Positions 1 to 9,245 are shown, numbered from the stretch's first letter. The stretch is 64,000 bases of DNA from Alkalihalobacterium chitinilyticum (GCF_029028005.1 NZ_JAOTPO010000003.1:62001-126000), one strand, 5' to 3'. Made by a program: numbers and translations. The notes: generated by a model not told the origin, from the sequence alone.

Positions 1-1042
1 TTGCTGGATGCTGAATGAGCGTCTCGGCATCTCCTAAACTTACAGCTATTTTTATCAACTGTAATTCATTCATAAACCGTTGTGCCGTTTCTTTTCCACC
101 ATCAATTAAGAAGCTGATCATTCCACCTGCTTGCTTCATTTGCGATTTTACAATTCCGGCTTGTGGGAACTGGTCATCTCCTGGGAAAATAATATCTTTG
201 ACCTTTGGATGTGCTTTCATTTTTTCTGCTATTTTCACAGCATTCGTACAATGGCGATCCATTCGAACGGGGAGCGTCTTTAAGCCCCGAATTAACAACC
301 AAGCATCAAACGGACTAATAATGCCACCAATGTCTTTCTGCGTAGTCATACGAACTTCATTAACAAATTCACGGCTTCCAACCATGAGACCAGCAACAAC
401 ATCACCGTGCCCGCTAATATATTTGGTCGCACTATGAACAACGACATCAGCACCAAAGGTAATCGGTCTTTGAAGATATGGAGTGGCAAACGTATTATCA
501 ACCACAACTTTGGCTTCGAATTCTTTTCCGAGTTTACAAACTAACTCGAGATCTACTAATTTCATCGTCGGATTAATCGGTGTTTCAACATAAATTACTT
601 TCGTTTCAGGACGAATATACGAACGAATATGGTCTTCTTCATCCATTGCAATTAAGTCATAGTCTACATTAAAGCGGTCTTTTAACAATTCTAATAAACC
701 ATACGTACACCCGTAAACTCCTTCTGAGACAAGGATATGGTCCCCTGAACGAACAAGTCCAAATAACGTCGCAGAAACAGCAGCCATACCCGAACTAAAA
801 GCAAGCCCAGCTTCACCACCTTCTAATTCCGCTATCCTTTCTTCTAAGACGGTTACCGTCGGGTTTCCTAATCTGGAGTATACATAGCCTTCTTCTTCTC
901 CTGCAAACCTGCGCTCACCTTGCTCAGCCGATTTCATTGTGAATGTTGAGGATTGAAAAAGCGGCGGTGTTAAACTCCCTTGAAAAGATTGACTATCATA
1001 ACCTTTGTGAATGACCTCTGTTTCTAATCTGTAGTTTTTCAA
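1..1042 (-). CDS. Methionine gamma-lyase, C-terminus cut by window edge
   Basis: PLP enzyme of the Cys/Met metabolism family, expected to split methionine to methanethiol, ammonia and 2-oxobutyrate in the cytosol. About 347 codons are visible; the C-terminal part lies outside the window. The start is a TTG at 1042, preceded by AGAAGGGTG. Seen: YSRLGNPT near residue 55, SSGMAA near 83, VYGCTYG with Cys112, VDNTFATP, and the PLP lysine in HSATKYISGHGD. A cysteine in the YGCT motif is typical of methionine gamma-lyases and not of cystathionine gamma-synthases, so I prefer that call, but cystathionine gamma-lyase remains possible. It looks monocistronic. No SAM riboswitch was seen upstream. Confidence 0.85.
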   Translation of the reverse strand, partial: MKNYRLETEVIHKGYDSQSFQGSLTPPLFQSSTFTMKSAEQGERRFAGEEEGYVYSRLGNPTVTVLEERIAELEGGEAGLAFSSGMAAVSATLFGLVRSGDHILVSEGVYGCTYGLLELLKDRFNVDYDLIAMDEEDHIRSYIRPETKVIYVETPINPTMKLVDLELVCKLGKEFEAKVVVDNTFATPYLQRPITFGADVVVHSATKYISGHGDVVAGLMVGSREFVNEVRMTTQKDIGGIISPFDAWLLIRGLKTLPVRMDRHCTNAVKIAEKMKAHPKVKDIIFPGDDQFPQAGIVKSQMKQAGGMISFLIDGGKETAQRFMNELQLIKIAVSLGDAETLIQHPA

Positions 1043-1304
1043 AACAATCACCCTTCTACGATTATTTCTCATTCTCTCCTCTTATATTATTCTATGAAAG
1101 TATCATTCGGTCAATGGAAACGCTTACATATTTTAAAAAAATACACAAAAATCACAGCTTCTAATCTTATTTGCTTTTTTCTTCTCCAAGGTCGTTGCTT
1201 TGACCTATTGAGGTTACAAGCTAACTTTATGGGGACTTACTAGCAGAATTTGGCGCCTCCTTCAAATTCAAGCTATTGGATAAAATCTTTGCTGTTTTTT
1301 CTAT

Positions 1305-1475
1305 TTTTTTCCTCCACCGCTCACGACCCAGCGCTATTCGTTACTGCTTTCTCCTAATTTTTCCCTCTACCGCTCTCGATCCCGCGCTTTTAGTTACTGC
1401 TTTCTCCAAGTTTTTTCCTTTACTGTCCACCAATCAATGCTATCGGTTAAAGTATTTTCTAATACTCCCTTCTAA
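1305..1475. repeat. ~52-nt imperfect tandem repeat, three units
   Basis: Three diverged units of about 53 nt follow each other. Shared words on the + strand are ACCGCTC near the start of a unit, GTTACTGCTTTCTCC near its end, and a run of T between units. The third unit (about 1420-1475) is the most diverged. Related units occur at 19231-19275 in the same orientation and at 22985-23190 in the opposite one. The rest of the gap 1043-1490 shows no gene-like reading frame. Confidence 0.6.
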
Positions 1476-1507
1476 GCGCTCCTAATCGCAGTAATTGTTA
1501 ATAGGAC

Positions 1508-1555
1508 AAAAAAAGCTGACTAGATCCGGTTACTAAATGTACCCTGTAGTCAGCC
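1508..1555 (-). terminator. Terminator after the GNAT gene
   Basis: On the minus strand GGCTGACTA and TAGTCAGC form an 8-bp stem with a 24-nt loop, followed by a run of seven T. It lies about 95 nt past the acetyltransferase stop. Confidence 0.6.
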
Positions 1556-1648
1556 TCATTAGATAACATAACATCTGCCAGATGGACATATGATTTTTTT
1601 AATATCCTACTATCAACGACGTTTACGAAAACAGCCACTATTTTCTCT

Positions 1649-2176
1649 TTATCTAGAAATAAACTGGTCCAAGCTATACCAACCGTATGCAGCTTCTTTA
1701 AACGATTGTCCGCCAATTTCAATGTCTACGCTTTCTAAAAATTCTCCATTTAATGCTTCTTCGTAAAATCGTTTTGCCGGATTATCGTCGAGAACCCAAA
1801 CTAAAAGTCCATGATATCCTTTTTCCTTTAATACTTCTGCCGCCTTTGCAACCAACTGTTTTCCTCCGCCTTTTCGTTGGGCATTTTCGTATAAGTAGAT
1901 AGCGTACAACTCACCGTCGATTTCTGGGTATTTTCCTGTTCGTTCTTTACCAACAGCTGCAAACCCAAAGACTGTATCCTCTTCTTCCACCACAAAAACA
2001 GTTGTTGGATGGTTCTCGGTAGAGAGAACTCTTTTCCACATTTCCTGTCGATCTTCCACTTTTAATGAATCCAAATATTCTTCGGAAACGATTCCTCTAT
2101 AGGTTGTCTTCCAACTTGCAACATGAATATCAGCAATCACTTGAACATCCTTTAATTGAGCTAATCTTACAATCAT
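1649..2176 (-). CDS. GNAT family N-acetyltransferase
   Basis: 175-residue protein covering a whole GNAT fold; it should move an acetyl group from acetyl-CoA to an amine, substrate unknown. The N-terminus IVRLAQLKDVQVIADIHVAS is the usual beta1-alpha1 opening. AIYLYENAQRKGGGKQL (about residues 92-108) is the acetyl-CoA pyrophosphate loop with an R/Q-x-x-G-x-G pattern. NPAKRFYEEA (about 132-141) is the typical C-terminal NxxAxxFYE motif. The start ATG at 2176 has an AAGGGG ribosome site 6 nt upstream. It is a single gene, divergent from the zinc-ribbon gene at 2250. Confidence 0.85.
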   Translation of the reverse strand: MIVRLAQLKDVQVIADIHVASWKTTYRGIVSEEYLDSLKVEDRQEMWKRVLSTENHPTTVFVVEEEDTVFGFAAVGKERTGKYPEIDGELYAIYLYENAQRKGGGKQLVAKAAEVLKEKGYHGLLVWVLDDNPAKRFYEEALNGEFLESVDIEIGGQSFKEAAYGWYSLDQFISR

Positions 2177-2249
2177 AGTTTCCCCTTCTTTCTCTAAATA
2201 GAGTATTCATAAAATAAAATGGAAATACTGTGATTAGGAGGTGTTACTT

Positions 2250-2489
2250 ATGGCGGAACCATATTTGTGTCCTAATTGTAAAACCAACCGATCCCGTTTT
2301 AACCGTATTGAACAAATAGCTCAAGCTGTAAAATTGAATCCACAAACTGGTGATGTAATGGAAGAGTATTCAAACGAAAAACTTGATCCTTTTCATCTGC
2401 CTTACCGCGGTCCTTCATTAAAAATACAGTGTGGTGCATGTGGGCTCATTGAAGACGAGCGCATGTTTGTACAGTACGGAAAAAAGTAA
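2250..2489 (+). CDS. Small two-CxxC zinc-ribbon-like protein
   Basis: 79-residue protein. CPNC near residue 7 and CGAC near residue 64 are two CxxC knuckles that could bind one zinc ion. I recognise it as a conserved small Bacillus protein without known function. The start is the ATG at 2250, because a GTG at 2241 lies inside the GGAGGTG ribosome site. It has its own terminator. It may bind nucleic acid or protein through the zinc site, but that is inference. Confidence 0.75.
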   Translation: MAEPYLCPNCKTNRSRFNRIEQIAQAVKLNPQTGDVMEEYSNEKLDPFHLPYRGPSLKIQCGACGLIEDERMFVQYGKK

Positions 2490-2513
2490 TGCTAATTTTA
2501 TTTATTTTAACAG

Positions 2514-2536
2514 AGAGGGCTATAACCCTCTTTTTT
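2514..2536 (+). terminator. Terminator after the zinc-ribbon gene
   Basis: AGAGGG and CCCTCT form a 6-bp stem with a 6-nt loop, followed by TTTTTA, 25 nt after the stop codon. Confidence 0.75.
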
Positions 2537-2638
2537 ATTTCATATCACTTAATAAAAGGAACGGTTTTCTTTTTCAAAACGTACAGAAACTGTTAAAATA
2601 CTCTTGTAATAGAAATTATACATAAGCGAGGGAAATAA

Positions 2639-3871
2639 ATGGAGAATTTACAAACAAAACTTGAAAAGTATGCTGAATTAGCCGTAAAAGTTGGTGTCAA
2701 TATTCAAGAAGGTCAAACACTAGTGATCAATGCACCACTTGCAGCTACAGACTTTGTTAGACTTGTAGCGAAGAAAGCTTATGACGCTGGTGCAAAAAAT
2801 GTCCATGTTGAATGGAATGATGAAGAACTAACATTAATTAAATATAAGAATGCCCCGGATGAAGCTTTTCATGAGTTTCCACTTTGGAAAGCAAAGGGAT
2901 ATGAAGAAATGGCCGAAAATGGTGCTGCTTTTATGAGTATCGTCGCTAGTAATCCAGACTTACTGAAAGGTGTAAACCCTGAGCGTATTGCTAATGCGAA
3001 CAAAGCATCTGGTCAAGCGATGGATACATTCCGTTCGTATGTTCAATCTGACAAAATCAGTTGGACAGTGATCGCGGCATCTGCACCGGGCTGGGCTCAA
3101 AAAGTGTTCCCTAATGATTCTGAAGAAGCAGCGGTTGAAAAACTGTGGAATGCGATTTTCAGCGCAACACGCGTTGAACTAGAAGATCCTGTTTCGGCAT
3201 GGAAAGAGCATTGCGAAAATCTTACGAGTAAAGTAGAATTCCTAAACAATAAGCGTTTCCAAAAGCTTCACTATACAGCCCCTGGTACTGACTTAACGAT
3301 TGAACTACCTGAAAAACACTTATGGGCTGGTGCAGGAAGTAATAACGAACAAAATGTATACTTCGTTGCTAACTTACCAACCGAAGAAGTGTTTACAGCT
3401 GCGAAAAAAGACGGCGTTTACGGAACAGTATCTAGTACGAAACCATTAAACTATGGTGGAACACTTATTCAAAACTTTTCTTTAACATTCAAAGATGGAA
3501 AAGTTGTAGAATATTCAGCTGAGGAAGGCTATGAAACACTAAAACGCCTAGTTGAAACAGATGAAGGTTCGGCTTATTTAGGTGAAGTCGCTTTAGTACC
3601 ACATGATTCACCGATCTCAAACTCAAATGTTATTTTCTACAATACATTATTTGATGAAAATGCATCTAACCACTTAGCTCTAGGAAGTGCCTATGCCTTT
3701 AACCTTGAAGGCGGTAAGACGATGTCTAAAGAAGAACTACAAAAAAATGGCTTAAACACAAGTATTACACACGTTGATTTCATGATTGGTTCAGCTGATA
3801 TGAATATCGATGGAATTACAGCTGACGGTGAGCGTGAGCCGTTATTTAGAAATGGAAATTGGGCGTTTTAA
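2639..3871 (+). CDS. ampS: Aminopeptidase, M29 family (AmpS/PepS-like)
   Basis: 410-residue cytosolic metallo-aminopeptidase of peptidase family M29, the full family length. The putative metal ligands of the family are all in place: Glu250 (LPTEE), Glu316 (GEVAL), His345 (ASNHLALG), His378 and Asp380 (THVDFMIGS). It should remove N-terminal residues from peptides with a broad preference, using Co, Zn or Mg. The ATG at 2639 has GAGGGAAAT upstream. The gene is monocistronic with a strong terminator. Confidence in the family is high; the exact substrate range cannot be read from sequence. Confidence 0.92.
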   Translation: MENLQTKLEKYAELAVKVGVNIQEGQTLVINAPLAATDFVRLVAKKAYDAGAKNVHVEWNDEELTLIKYKNAPDEAFHEFPLWKAKGYEEMAENGAAFMSIVASNPDLLKGVNPERIANANKASGQAMDTFRSYVQSDKISWTVIAASAPGWAQKVFPNDSEEAAVEKLWNAIFSATRVELEDPVSAWKEHCENLTSKVEFLNNKRFQKLHYTAPGTDLTIELPEKHLWAGAGSNNEQNVYFVANLPTEEVFTAAKKDGVYGTVSSTKPLNYGGTLIQNFSLTFKDGKVVEYSAEEGYETLKRLVETDEGSAYLGEVALVPHDSPISNSNVIFYNTLFDENASNHLALGSAYAFNLEGGKTMSKEELQKNGLNTSITHVDFMIGSADMNIDGITADGEREPLFRNGNWAF

Positions 3872-3894
3872 TTAAAAGTACTGTTGTAAAATTA

Positions 3895-3930
3895 AAATAA
3901 GACCACCCTATTCAGAGTGGTCTTATTTTA
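3895..3930 (+). terminator. Terminator after ampS
   Basis: AAAATAAGACCACC pairs with GGTGG-type GTGGTCTTATTTT around a short loop. The stem is AT-rich at its base, so it could work on both strands. Confidence 0.8.
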
Positions 3931-4053
3931 CTGGTCATTATCAGACTCTTCCCATTCAATTTCAACTCCCCATTGTCGAGCTAGGGAATTTAATTTTGTT
4001 TCATATTCATTGTTTGTCAGACACTTTATATAGTTCATCGGAATCCATACCTT
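3928..4053 (-). pseudogene. 3' remnant of an unknown gene
   Basis: A reading frame that opens right after a TAG at 4054-4056 encodes VWIPMNYIKCLT and then a helical tail ending VEIEWEESDNDQ before a TAA at 3928. It looks like the last 41 residues of a longer protein whose upstream part is lost. An ATG at 4038 could make a 36-residue peptide, but no good ribosome site precedes it. The parent protein is not recognised. The rest of the gap 4054-4187 is AT-rich and holds nothing I can name. Confidence 0.35.
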
Positions 4054-4187
4054 CTACGCGACTAGATAATTATAATCCTGTTCTTGTTAAATGTAATAAT
4101 TCATTAGGACTATTTATTTCTCCCGCTATGTAAATATTATCCGTTTTTATTCAACAAAACTAATTAACCCCTAAAAGGAAAGGCAAG

Positions 4188-4228
4188 AAAAAGCTGCGTC
4201 TCCTTATTTAGGCAGGCGCAGCTTTTTT
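4188..4228 (-). terminator. Terminator after the 86-residue gene
   Basis: AAAAAGCTGCG and CGCAGCTTTTTT form an 11-bp stem with an 18-nt loop. It is symmetric enough to act on both strands; the minus-strand gene at 4249 is the natural user. Confidence 0.75.
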
Positions 4229-4248
4229 AGTGTCATTTTTATTTTATA

Positions 4249-4509
4249 TTAACTAGGGGCGTCTAATTGGTGTAGAGTTTTCGTAATACTAAGGGATTTC
4301 ATTTTGTTATATTCTTTTAAGCCGCACTTTCCTATAACAAAACTCGAGAAAGAATAAATCCCTTTTGGCTTTGCGCTTCTCTCAATATCATCAATTAATA
4401 ACTGTAAATAGTAATTAACAACAAAGACATCTTGATTTACAACAGGTATGTCGACTATTTTATATTTCTGTCCACTCATATGAAACAGTTCTAATTTTTT
4501 TGTTGCCAT
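4249..4509 (-). CDS. Hypothetical protein, 86 residues
   Basis: Not recognised. The protein begins MATKKLELFHMSGQKYKI and carries no signal peptide or membrane segment. It has one cysteine (IGKCGL). The start ATG at 4509 follows a GGGGTGG ribosome site, and a strong terminator sits 20 nt past the stop, which together support a real gene. No operon partner: the next gene upstream is convergent in position but has its own promoter region. Confidence 0.5.
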   Translation of the reverse strand: MATKKLELFHMSGQKYKIVDIPVVNQDVFVVNYYLQLLIDDIERSAKPKGIYSFSSFVIGKCGLKEYNKMKSLSITKTLHQLDAPS

Positions 4510-4607
4510 ACATTTACCACCCCAATATTGTTCTATAAATAGAATAACTCATTTCCTTATTACGAACAATATTAATTATAAAAATTTTTAGATAACTTAA
4601 CTAAAAA

Positions 4608-5519
4608 TTATAAATGGGCAGTAAAATTTTGCTGCTTTGTCAGCTCCTTCACTTCCTCTAATTGATGTTCAGATATATTTTTACATTGATCATAAGACTG
4701 CAGAATATCATTCAACTGTTCCACGGTTCTTGGCCCAGGAATTGTTGTGGCTACTACTGATGGCGTTGTTACATAACGGATAGCTATACTTGTGATACTT
4801 TGATTTCCTCGTATTCTTTCCGTCTCCGCTAGTAGTTTTGATAATTCATCCGGCGTATAGTCCAGATAACCATTGTCGATTTTATTTCTCCAATTAGTAG
4901 ATAATACTCCTTTCGCTAACGGACCTCTAGATATGACAGAAATATGATGTTTACTTAATAAATCAAACACCTCAATTTCAGGTCGACGATCCAGTAAACT
5001 ATATTGCATCATTACACTAACAATATTTGATTTCTCTACATACTCACGTATGACGTTAGGTCGTATGGATGAAATACCATAATATCGAATGAGACCTTCT
5101 TTTTTCAGCTCTTCAAATGCTTCAATTGTTTCATCAATTGGATCCTCAATCGTTCCGCCGTGAAGTTGATATAAATCAATGTAATCCATTTGTAGACGAC
5201 GAAGACTTTCTTTTACTGCTGTTTTTATGTAGGTTTTGGATGGGTCCCATCCCCAGCCCTCTTGGTCTTTGTCCCAGCGGTTTCCAACTTTAGTTGCAAC
5301 TATTATTTCATCCCTTTTTCCTTTAACGGCTTTTCCGACAAGCTCTTCGTTTAATCCAAACTCATATAAATCTGCTGTATCAATAAAATTCATTCCACCA
5401 TCTATCGCTTTATGGATGATTTCAATACTTTCCTTTTCATTCTCAGTTTTCAATGACATGGAACCTAGACCAACTTCTGAGACAAATAAATCACTCGTTC
5501 CTAAACGTCTTTTTAACAT
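4608..5519 (-). CDS. yqkF: Aldo/keto reductase, YqkF-like
   Basis: 303-residue NAD(P)H-dependent aldo/keto reductase. It follows B. subtilis YqkF closely, for example NRWD, GWGWDPSKTYIK, YIDLYQLHGGTIED and GISSIRPNVI. The catalytic set is visible: Asp and Tyr in DTADLYEFG (about residue 50), Lys in ATKVGN (about 76) and His in QLHGG (about 120). The cofactor end ITSIAIRYVTTPSVVATTIPG is normal. I chose the ATG at 5519 because it matches the YqkF start; an ATG 15 nt upstream (5534) is also open. Physiological substrate unknown. Confidence 0.88.
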   Translation of the reverse strand: MLKRRLGTSDLFVSEVGLGSMSLKTENEKESIEIIHKAIDGGMNFIDTADLYEFGLNEELVGKAVKGKRDEIIVATKVGNRWDKDQEGWGWDPSKTYIKTAVKESLRRLQMDYIDLYQLHGGTIEDPIDETIEAFEELKKEGLIRYYGISSIRPNVIREYVEKSNIVSVMMQYSLLDRRPEIEVFDLLSKHHISVISRGPLAKGVLSTNWRNKIDNGYLDYTPDELSKLLAETERIRGNQSITSIAIRYVTTPSVVATTIPGPRTVEQLNDILQSYDQCKNISEHQLEEVKELTKQQNFTAHL

Positions 5520-5628
5520 GATTTCACCATCCAATTCTTCTTTTACTTTAGTTAAGCAGATTTATAGTAAGCAATCAAACAAGACACCTTAAATCTACAA
5601 CATATCAAATCCTGCATCACAATACAAA

Positions 5629-5660
5629 GGGAGTCACTATCATGATGACAGTAACTCCCC
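5629..5660 (-). terminator. Terminator after the esterase gene
   Basis: GGGAGT...ACTCCC with an almost perfect inner continuation (ACTATCAT against ATGATAGT) makes a long hairpin 33 nt past the esterase stop. The T-run is better on the + strand, so it may work in both directions. Confidence 0.65.
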
Positions 5661-5692
5661 CTTTTAGCCCTAGTGGCTAGCTTTTCATTATT

Positions 5693-6895
5693 TTATTTTA
5701 TAAGAGTGTATTGAGTCGGTAGCATTGTAAATGCTTGTTTTCCAATTAAAAAACCTGCCATCGCATACGCTTCAAGTTGATCACGAAGTGTTTCTTTGCC
5801 ATCCTCGATATTAACCACTTTTACCGTGTACGGTTCATATAAGATTTCATCATGAAATGCAGTTCTTAAATAGTGAACCGATTTCTGTAATCCGTGATTT
5901 CCACGATACATCACTTCGTAAAAAGAGATAAACCCGTGCATAACTCCTTTATAACGAATGGTTTCCACTGGTACACCGAAGTCACTTAATTTTTTGCCGT
6001 AAGCTTCTCCTTCATCTCGTAATGGATCAAATTCAGCAGTAATAATTAAGGTTGGCGGTAATCCTGTTAAATCTTTAGCTTCCAATGGTGACGTATAAGG
6101 GTTTGACCACATATCTGGCTCTGGTGTATATTTATCTCTTGCTAAATACATGACACTTCTTGAAAGTAAATAATAACCGCTATCGTAGACATTTCGAGAG
6201 GGTAACGCTACATCTTGAAACGTCGTTAACGGGTAATAGAGTACTTGTGCAGTTAATTCTGGACCACCTTCGTCTCTTGACATCATCGCAACAACAGTAG
6301 CGATGTTACCGCCTGCACTATCCCCGGCTACTGCGATTTTACTTACATCCCCATTCCACGCTTCAGCCATATCGTACGCCCACAACAGCGCATCATACCC
6401 ATCTTCAATCGCAGTTGGAAATACATATTTGGGCGCAACACGATAACCAACAGCTACGACGATACTCTGTGTTCTTCCTGCTAATGCACGAACAATATTT
6501 TCATGTGTTTCAATACTTCCATAACCTTCTAGGAACGCCCCGCCATGATAATACATTATAATTGGATAAGGTCCTTCCCCATTGGGTCGATAAACTTTTC
6601 CTGTTATCTCCGAACCATCTCGAACTGGGATCTCAACAGTCTCTCTAACCATTGTACTTCTCCCAGTACTTCCCCTAACAAAGTTCGGTATTTCTATATC
6701 AAGAGGCACTAAATTCTCATTGACGGCATGTAAGATTACCGCAGTCTTTACTGGTAATTTTCCTTCCTCTTTAGATGCCCATTGTTCTACAGTTACAAAA
6801 ACTACAACTGCAAATAAGAGAACAAAAACAGCAACGCCAATGGTTATATTTCTGATTATTCTGAAAAATTTATATATATTACTTTTTATTTTCAT
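5693..6895 (-). CDS. Membrane-anchored alpha/beta hydrolase (esterase, HSL type)
   Basis: 400-residue esterase/lipase of the hormone-sensitive lipase group. A single N-terminal membrane segment (about residues 12-37, GVAVFVLLFAVVVFVTV) should anchor it with the enzyme outside the cell. HGGAFLEG forms the oxyanion hole, GDSAGG carries the nucleophile serine, EFDPLRDEG the aspartate and HGFISF the histidine. The start is the ATG at 6895, which follows GAGGGG; an upstream ATG at 6934 lacks a site. The gene is single. Substrate, probably short acyl esters, is inferred from the family only. Confidence 0.85.
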   Translation of the reverse strand: MKIKSNIYKFFRIIRNITIGVAVFVLLFAVVVFVTVEQWASKEEGKLPVKTAVILHAVNENLVPLDIEIPNFVRGSTGRSTMVRETVEIPVRDGSEITGKVYRPNGEGPYPIIMYYHGGAFLEGYGSIETHENIVRALAGRTQSIVVAVGYRVAPKYVFPTAIEDGYDALLWAYDMAEAWNGDVSKIAVAGDSAGGNIATVVAMMSRDEGGPELTAQVLYYPLTTFQDVALPSRNVYDSGYYLLSRSVMYLARDKYTPEPDMWSNPYTSPLEAKDLTGLPPTLIITAEFDPLRDEGEAYGKKLSDFGVPVETIRYKGVMHGFISFYEVMYRGNHGLQKSVHYLRTAFHDEILYEPYTVKVVNIEDGKETLRDQLEAYAMAGFLIGKQAFTMLPTQYTLIK

Positions 6896-7044
6896 TTTGT
6901 TCCCCTCATTCCTCACCCAATAACGAATATTCAAAAAAACTATCTTAATAAAATTATATCAGATATTTTAGATTTTTGTTCATACTTTTACAAATTATCT
7001 ATGTAATTTTACATATTTTTATACATTTTGGTTATTTGACCGAA

Positions 7045-7071
7045 CAAAAAAGAACCGTAGTTAACGATTCT
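7045..7071 (-). terminator. Terminator after msrA
   Basis: On the minus strand AGAATCG and CGGTTCT pair with one G-T, and a TTTTTTG run follows. The rest of the gap 6896-7192 is AT-rich with no clear gene. Confidence 0.6.
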
Positions 7072-7192
7072 CTTTTGTTACAGGTAGTATTTGTTTTTTT
7101 GTTATCAATTATTAGCATGTATAGGGAAAATTTTGTCTGTCTTTTTAAACCTTAATAAAAGTGATCTTACTCTTATTAGGAAGACACATATA

Positions 7193-7750
7193 TTATTTCG
7201 TGCGTGAGGTTTCGTCCCAATGTACTTGAAGAAATTCATCTCTTCCTGACTTTTCTCGGTCCTCTTTATAATGTTTAGGGCTCTTTTTATAGTAATCTTG
7301 ATGATACTCTTCTGCTGGGTAAAACGTCGATGCTTCCACAATCTGTGTAACGATTGGCTTTGAAAATTTCTGACTCTGCTCCAGCTTGTCTCTAGACGCC
7401 AGTGCTTCTTCCTGTTGTTCTTGATTATGATAAAAAATCGCTGTACGGTATTGTGGGCCTCTATCATGAAATTGCCCTTCTGGATCAGTAGGATCTACCT
7501 GCTGCCAGTAAATTTCAAGAAGCCTCGAATAAGGAAAAAGCTCTGGATGAAATGTAATCTGAACAACCTCGTAATGACCAGTTGTTCCCGTTTTGATCTG
7601 TTCGTATGACGGGTTTTCTATGTGTCCTCCCATATATCCTGATACGACTTTCTCTATTCCTTCAAATTGATCGAATGGCTTGACCATACACCAGAAGCAT
7701 CCGCCAGCAAAAGTTGCATGCTGCAATGTATTGTCCATATGTAACGTCAT
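7193..7750 (-). CDS. msrA: Peptide methionine sulfoxide reductase MsrA
   Basis: 185-residue enzyme that reduces the S-form of methionine sulfoxide in proteins. The active-site motif GCFWC sits near residue 17, with the catalytic cysteine first, followed by [15 protein letters not shown] and QYRTAIFY, all typical of MsrA. Only those two cysteines are present, as in the B. subtilis enzyme, so a classical C-terminal resolving cysteine is missing. The catalytic residue is Cys, not Sec, although this genome has a selenocysteine system. ATG at 7750 follows GGGGGTG. No msrB is adjacent. Confidence 0.93.
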   Translation of the reverse strand: MTLHMDNTLQHATFAGGCFWCMVKPFDQFEGIEKVVSGYMGGHIENPSYEQIKTGTTGHYEVVQITFHPELFPYSRLLEIYWQQVDPTDPEGQFHDRGPQYRTAIFYHNQEQQEEALASRDKLEQSQKFSKPIVTQIVEASTFYPAEEYHQDYYKKSPKHYKEDREKSGRDEFLQVHWDETSRTK

Positions 7751-7936
7751 TAACTACACCCCCATAAGTTTAGTGAATTTATCGTACTCCTTTATAATTT
7801 GAAATGCAAAAAATCAGTCTTATGGTTGAAATTCAGTCGTAGTAAGTCGGTGTTGACTTACCGTATGCATGTGAAGAAGTTTCGCTAGTCGCCGGGTCTA
7901 GACATTTTATAGATGTTATACATTCTTAACTGCAAA

Positions 7937-7964
7937 TAAAAAACTACCGCTTCTTCGCGATAGT
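7937..7964 (-). terminator. Terminator after the 43-residue membrane peptide
   Basis: On the minus strand ACTATCGC and GCGGTAGT pair around GAAGAA, followed by six T. Confidence 0.75.
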
Positions 7965-8003
7965 CTGAGAAATAATGAATCTATCTATTTTATTTATTAA
8001 AAA

Positions 8004-8135
8004 TTAATGGTTAGTGTGGAATGGATCTTTTGCATCGATATCAGACATTTTCATAAACATAATTGACATTGTAATACTAATTAACATTGCTAATCCACCG
8101 AAACTAAGAATTGCTACTAATGCTACTGCGCTCAT
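8004..8135 (-). CDS. Small single-pass membrane protein, 43 residues
   Basis: The product begins MSAVALVAILSFGGLAMLIS and is one hydrophobic helix (about residues 3-28) with a short polar tail ending HTNH. The ATG at 8135 is preceded by GGGGTGA at good spacing, and a terminator follows, so the gene looks real. Function unknown. It stands alone between msrA and the SIMPL gene; the other part of the gap 7751-7936 shows a short stretch (about 7885-7915) faintly like the element near 47.8 kb but nothing firm. Confidence 0.6.
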   Translation of the reverse strand: MSAVALVAILSFGGLAMLISITMSIMFMKMSDIDAKDPFHTNH

Positions 8136-8226
8136 TTAAGTCACCCCTATTATAAATCTAAATACGTTAATTACTATCTATATAGTAACATATATCTCAG
8201 CTCTAATTATGGCGAAACTGTGACAA

Positions 8227-8889
8227 TTAACTGTAAGAATACACCACTGAAACTTTAGCACGGATAACCACATCTTGTGTAGTGATTGGTGGTGAAGCAG
8301 GATAAGTTGCGGCTAGCACCATTCCTTCCGGTTGATAAACAGAAACAGGTTCGTCACTGATTTCCGTAATCGTTATTGGTGGCTGAAGTAATGTAACCCC
8401 CATTTGCTCAGCAATATGATTTGCTTTTTTTGTACCACTTTGGACAGCAATGGACAAAGCTTGCAGATAATATTCCTGTGGATTAGAAAGCTTAAACTGT
8501 AAACCTTGAATGACATTAGCACCGGCTTCTGCGCTTGTGCTTAACACTTCACCAACCTGATTAATATCGGTTATCGTAATATCGAATAAGTGTTCCACCT
8601 CATATCCCCTAAGAATACTTTTACCTTCAATAAAATCGTAAATGGGTCTAACATTATATGTCCTTGTTTCTATTCTTTCTCTCGATATTCCTAAGTTTTC
8701 TAAGTTTTGTATGATGTTATTAGCTATTCGTGCATTTTCCTGAATGGCTTCATTTGGATGTTCTCTTTCAGTTCGCACACCTAACGTAACTTGAACAATA
8801 TCTGGAGTAGCAGCTACTTCCCCTTCACCAATAACGGTGAGACGAAATCGATTTCCGTCTGAACTGCGAATCGGTTGACGATAATACAT
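8227..8889 (-). CDS. SIMPL domain protein (DUF541)
   Basis: 220-residue protein with the SIMPL/DUF541 domain over almost its whole length: LTVIGEGEVAATPDIVQVTLGV near the N-terminus, then a repeat of about 170 residues ending VVIRAKVSVVYSYS. No clear signal peptide is present, so it is likely cytosolic, unlike secreted relatives. I chose the ATG at 8889 because the GGGGGGA ribosome site is 7 nt away from it but touches the ATG at 8895. Function of the family is poorly known. Confidence 0.8.
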   Translation of the reverse strand: MYYRQPIRSSDGNRFRLTVIGEGEVAATPDIVQVTLGVRTEREHPNEAIQENARIANNIIQNLENLGISRERIETRTYNVRPIYDFIEGKSILRGYEVEHLFDITITDINQVGEVLSTSAEAGANVIQGLQFKLSNPQEYYLQALSIAVQSGTKKANHIAEQMGVTLLQPPITITEISDEPVSVYQPEGMVLAATYPASPPITTQDVVIRAKVSVVYSYS

Positions 8890-9087
8890 ACTCATTCCCC
8901 CCTACAAGTTGTTATAAAATTCATTTAATTGAGTATATGGTTTGAACCGATCTTTTATCGTGTTACTTTTAAGAAAATATAAAAATTCATTGCTAAAACT
9001 CTAAGTGAAGTTGATTTTCAGAGTGTCGTGTATTTTTCGCAGTTATGGTGAAACTACTAGCGTAACCTTAAAGGAGGAGATTTTGCT

Positions 9088-9219
9088 ATGAAAAAACGCC
9101 GTCCTCAAGAAGACAAGGCATTGACGAACAACCAAACACCAACTGAATCGATGTTTAACGAAGAAACATCAAGTGAATTGGTCGATCAACCGAAGAAAAG
9201 ACAGAAAAAGAAAAAGTAA
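9088..9219 (+). CDS. Small basic hydrophilic protein, 43 residues
   Basis: The product starts MKKRRPQEDKALTNNQ and ends QKKKK. It has a very strong AAGGAGGAG ribosome site and its stop codon lies at the base of a terminator stem, so it is expressed as its own unit. The composition (Lys, Gln, Asn, no hydrophobic core) resembles minor spore proteins, but I do not recognise the family. Confidence 0.6.
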   Translation: MKKRRPQEDKALTNNQTPTESMFNEETSSELVDQPKKRQKKKK

Positions 9220-9245
9220 CAGCTTACCTTGCTGTTACTTTTTCT
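9216..9245 (+). terminator. Terminator overlapping the 43-residue gene's stop
   Basis: GTAACAGC and GCTGTTAC form a perfect 8-bp stem with a 7-nt loop, followed by TTTTTCTTT. The TAA stop is inside the first arm. Confidence 0.85.

Noticed and set aside
1305..1475. Possible CRISPR array
   Set aside because: Units follow each other directly with gradual divergence and no unique spacers of constant length, and no cas gene is near.
1276..1485. Open frame of 69 codons on the + strand
   Set aside because: It lies entirely on the tandem repeat units and has no ribosome site; its amino-acid sequence is just the repeat translated.
1498..1722. 74-codon minus-strand frame overlapping the GNAT gene end
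   Set aside because: It overlaps the conserved C-terminus of the acetyltransferase in another frame, runs over the terminator and has no site.
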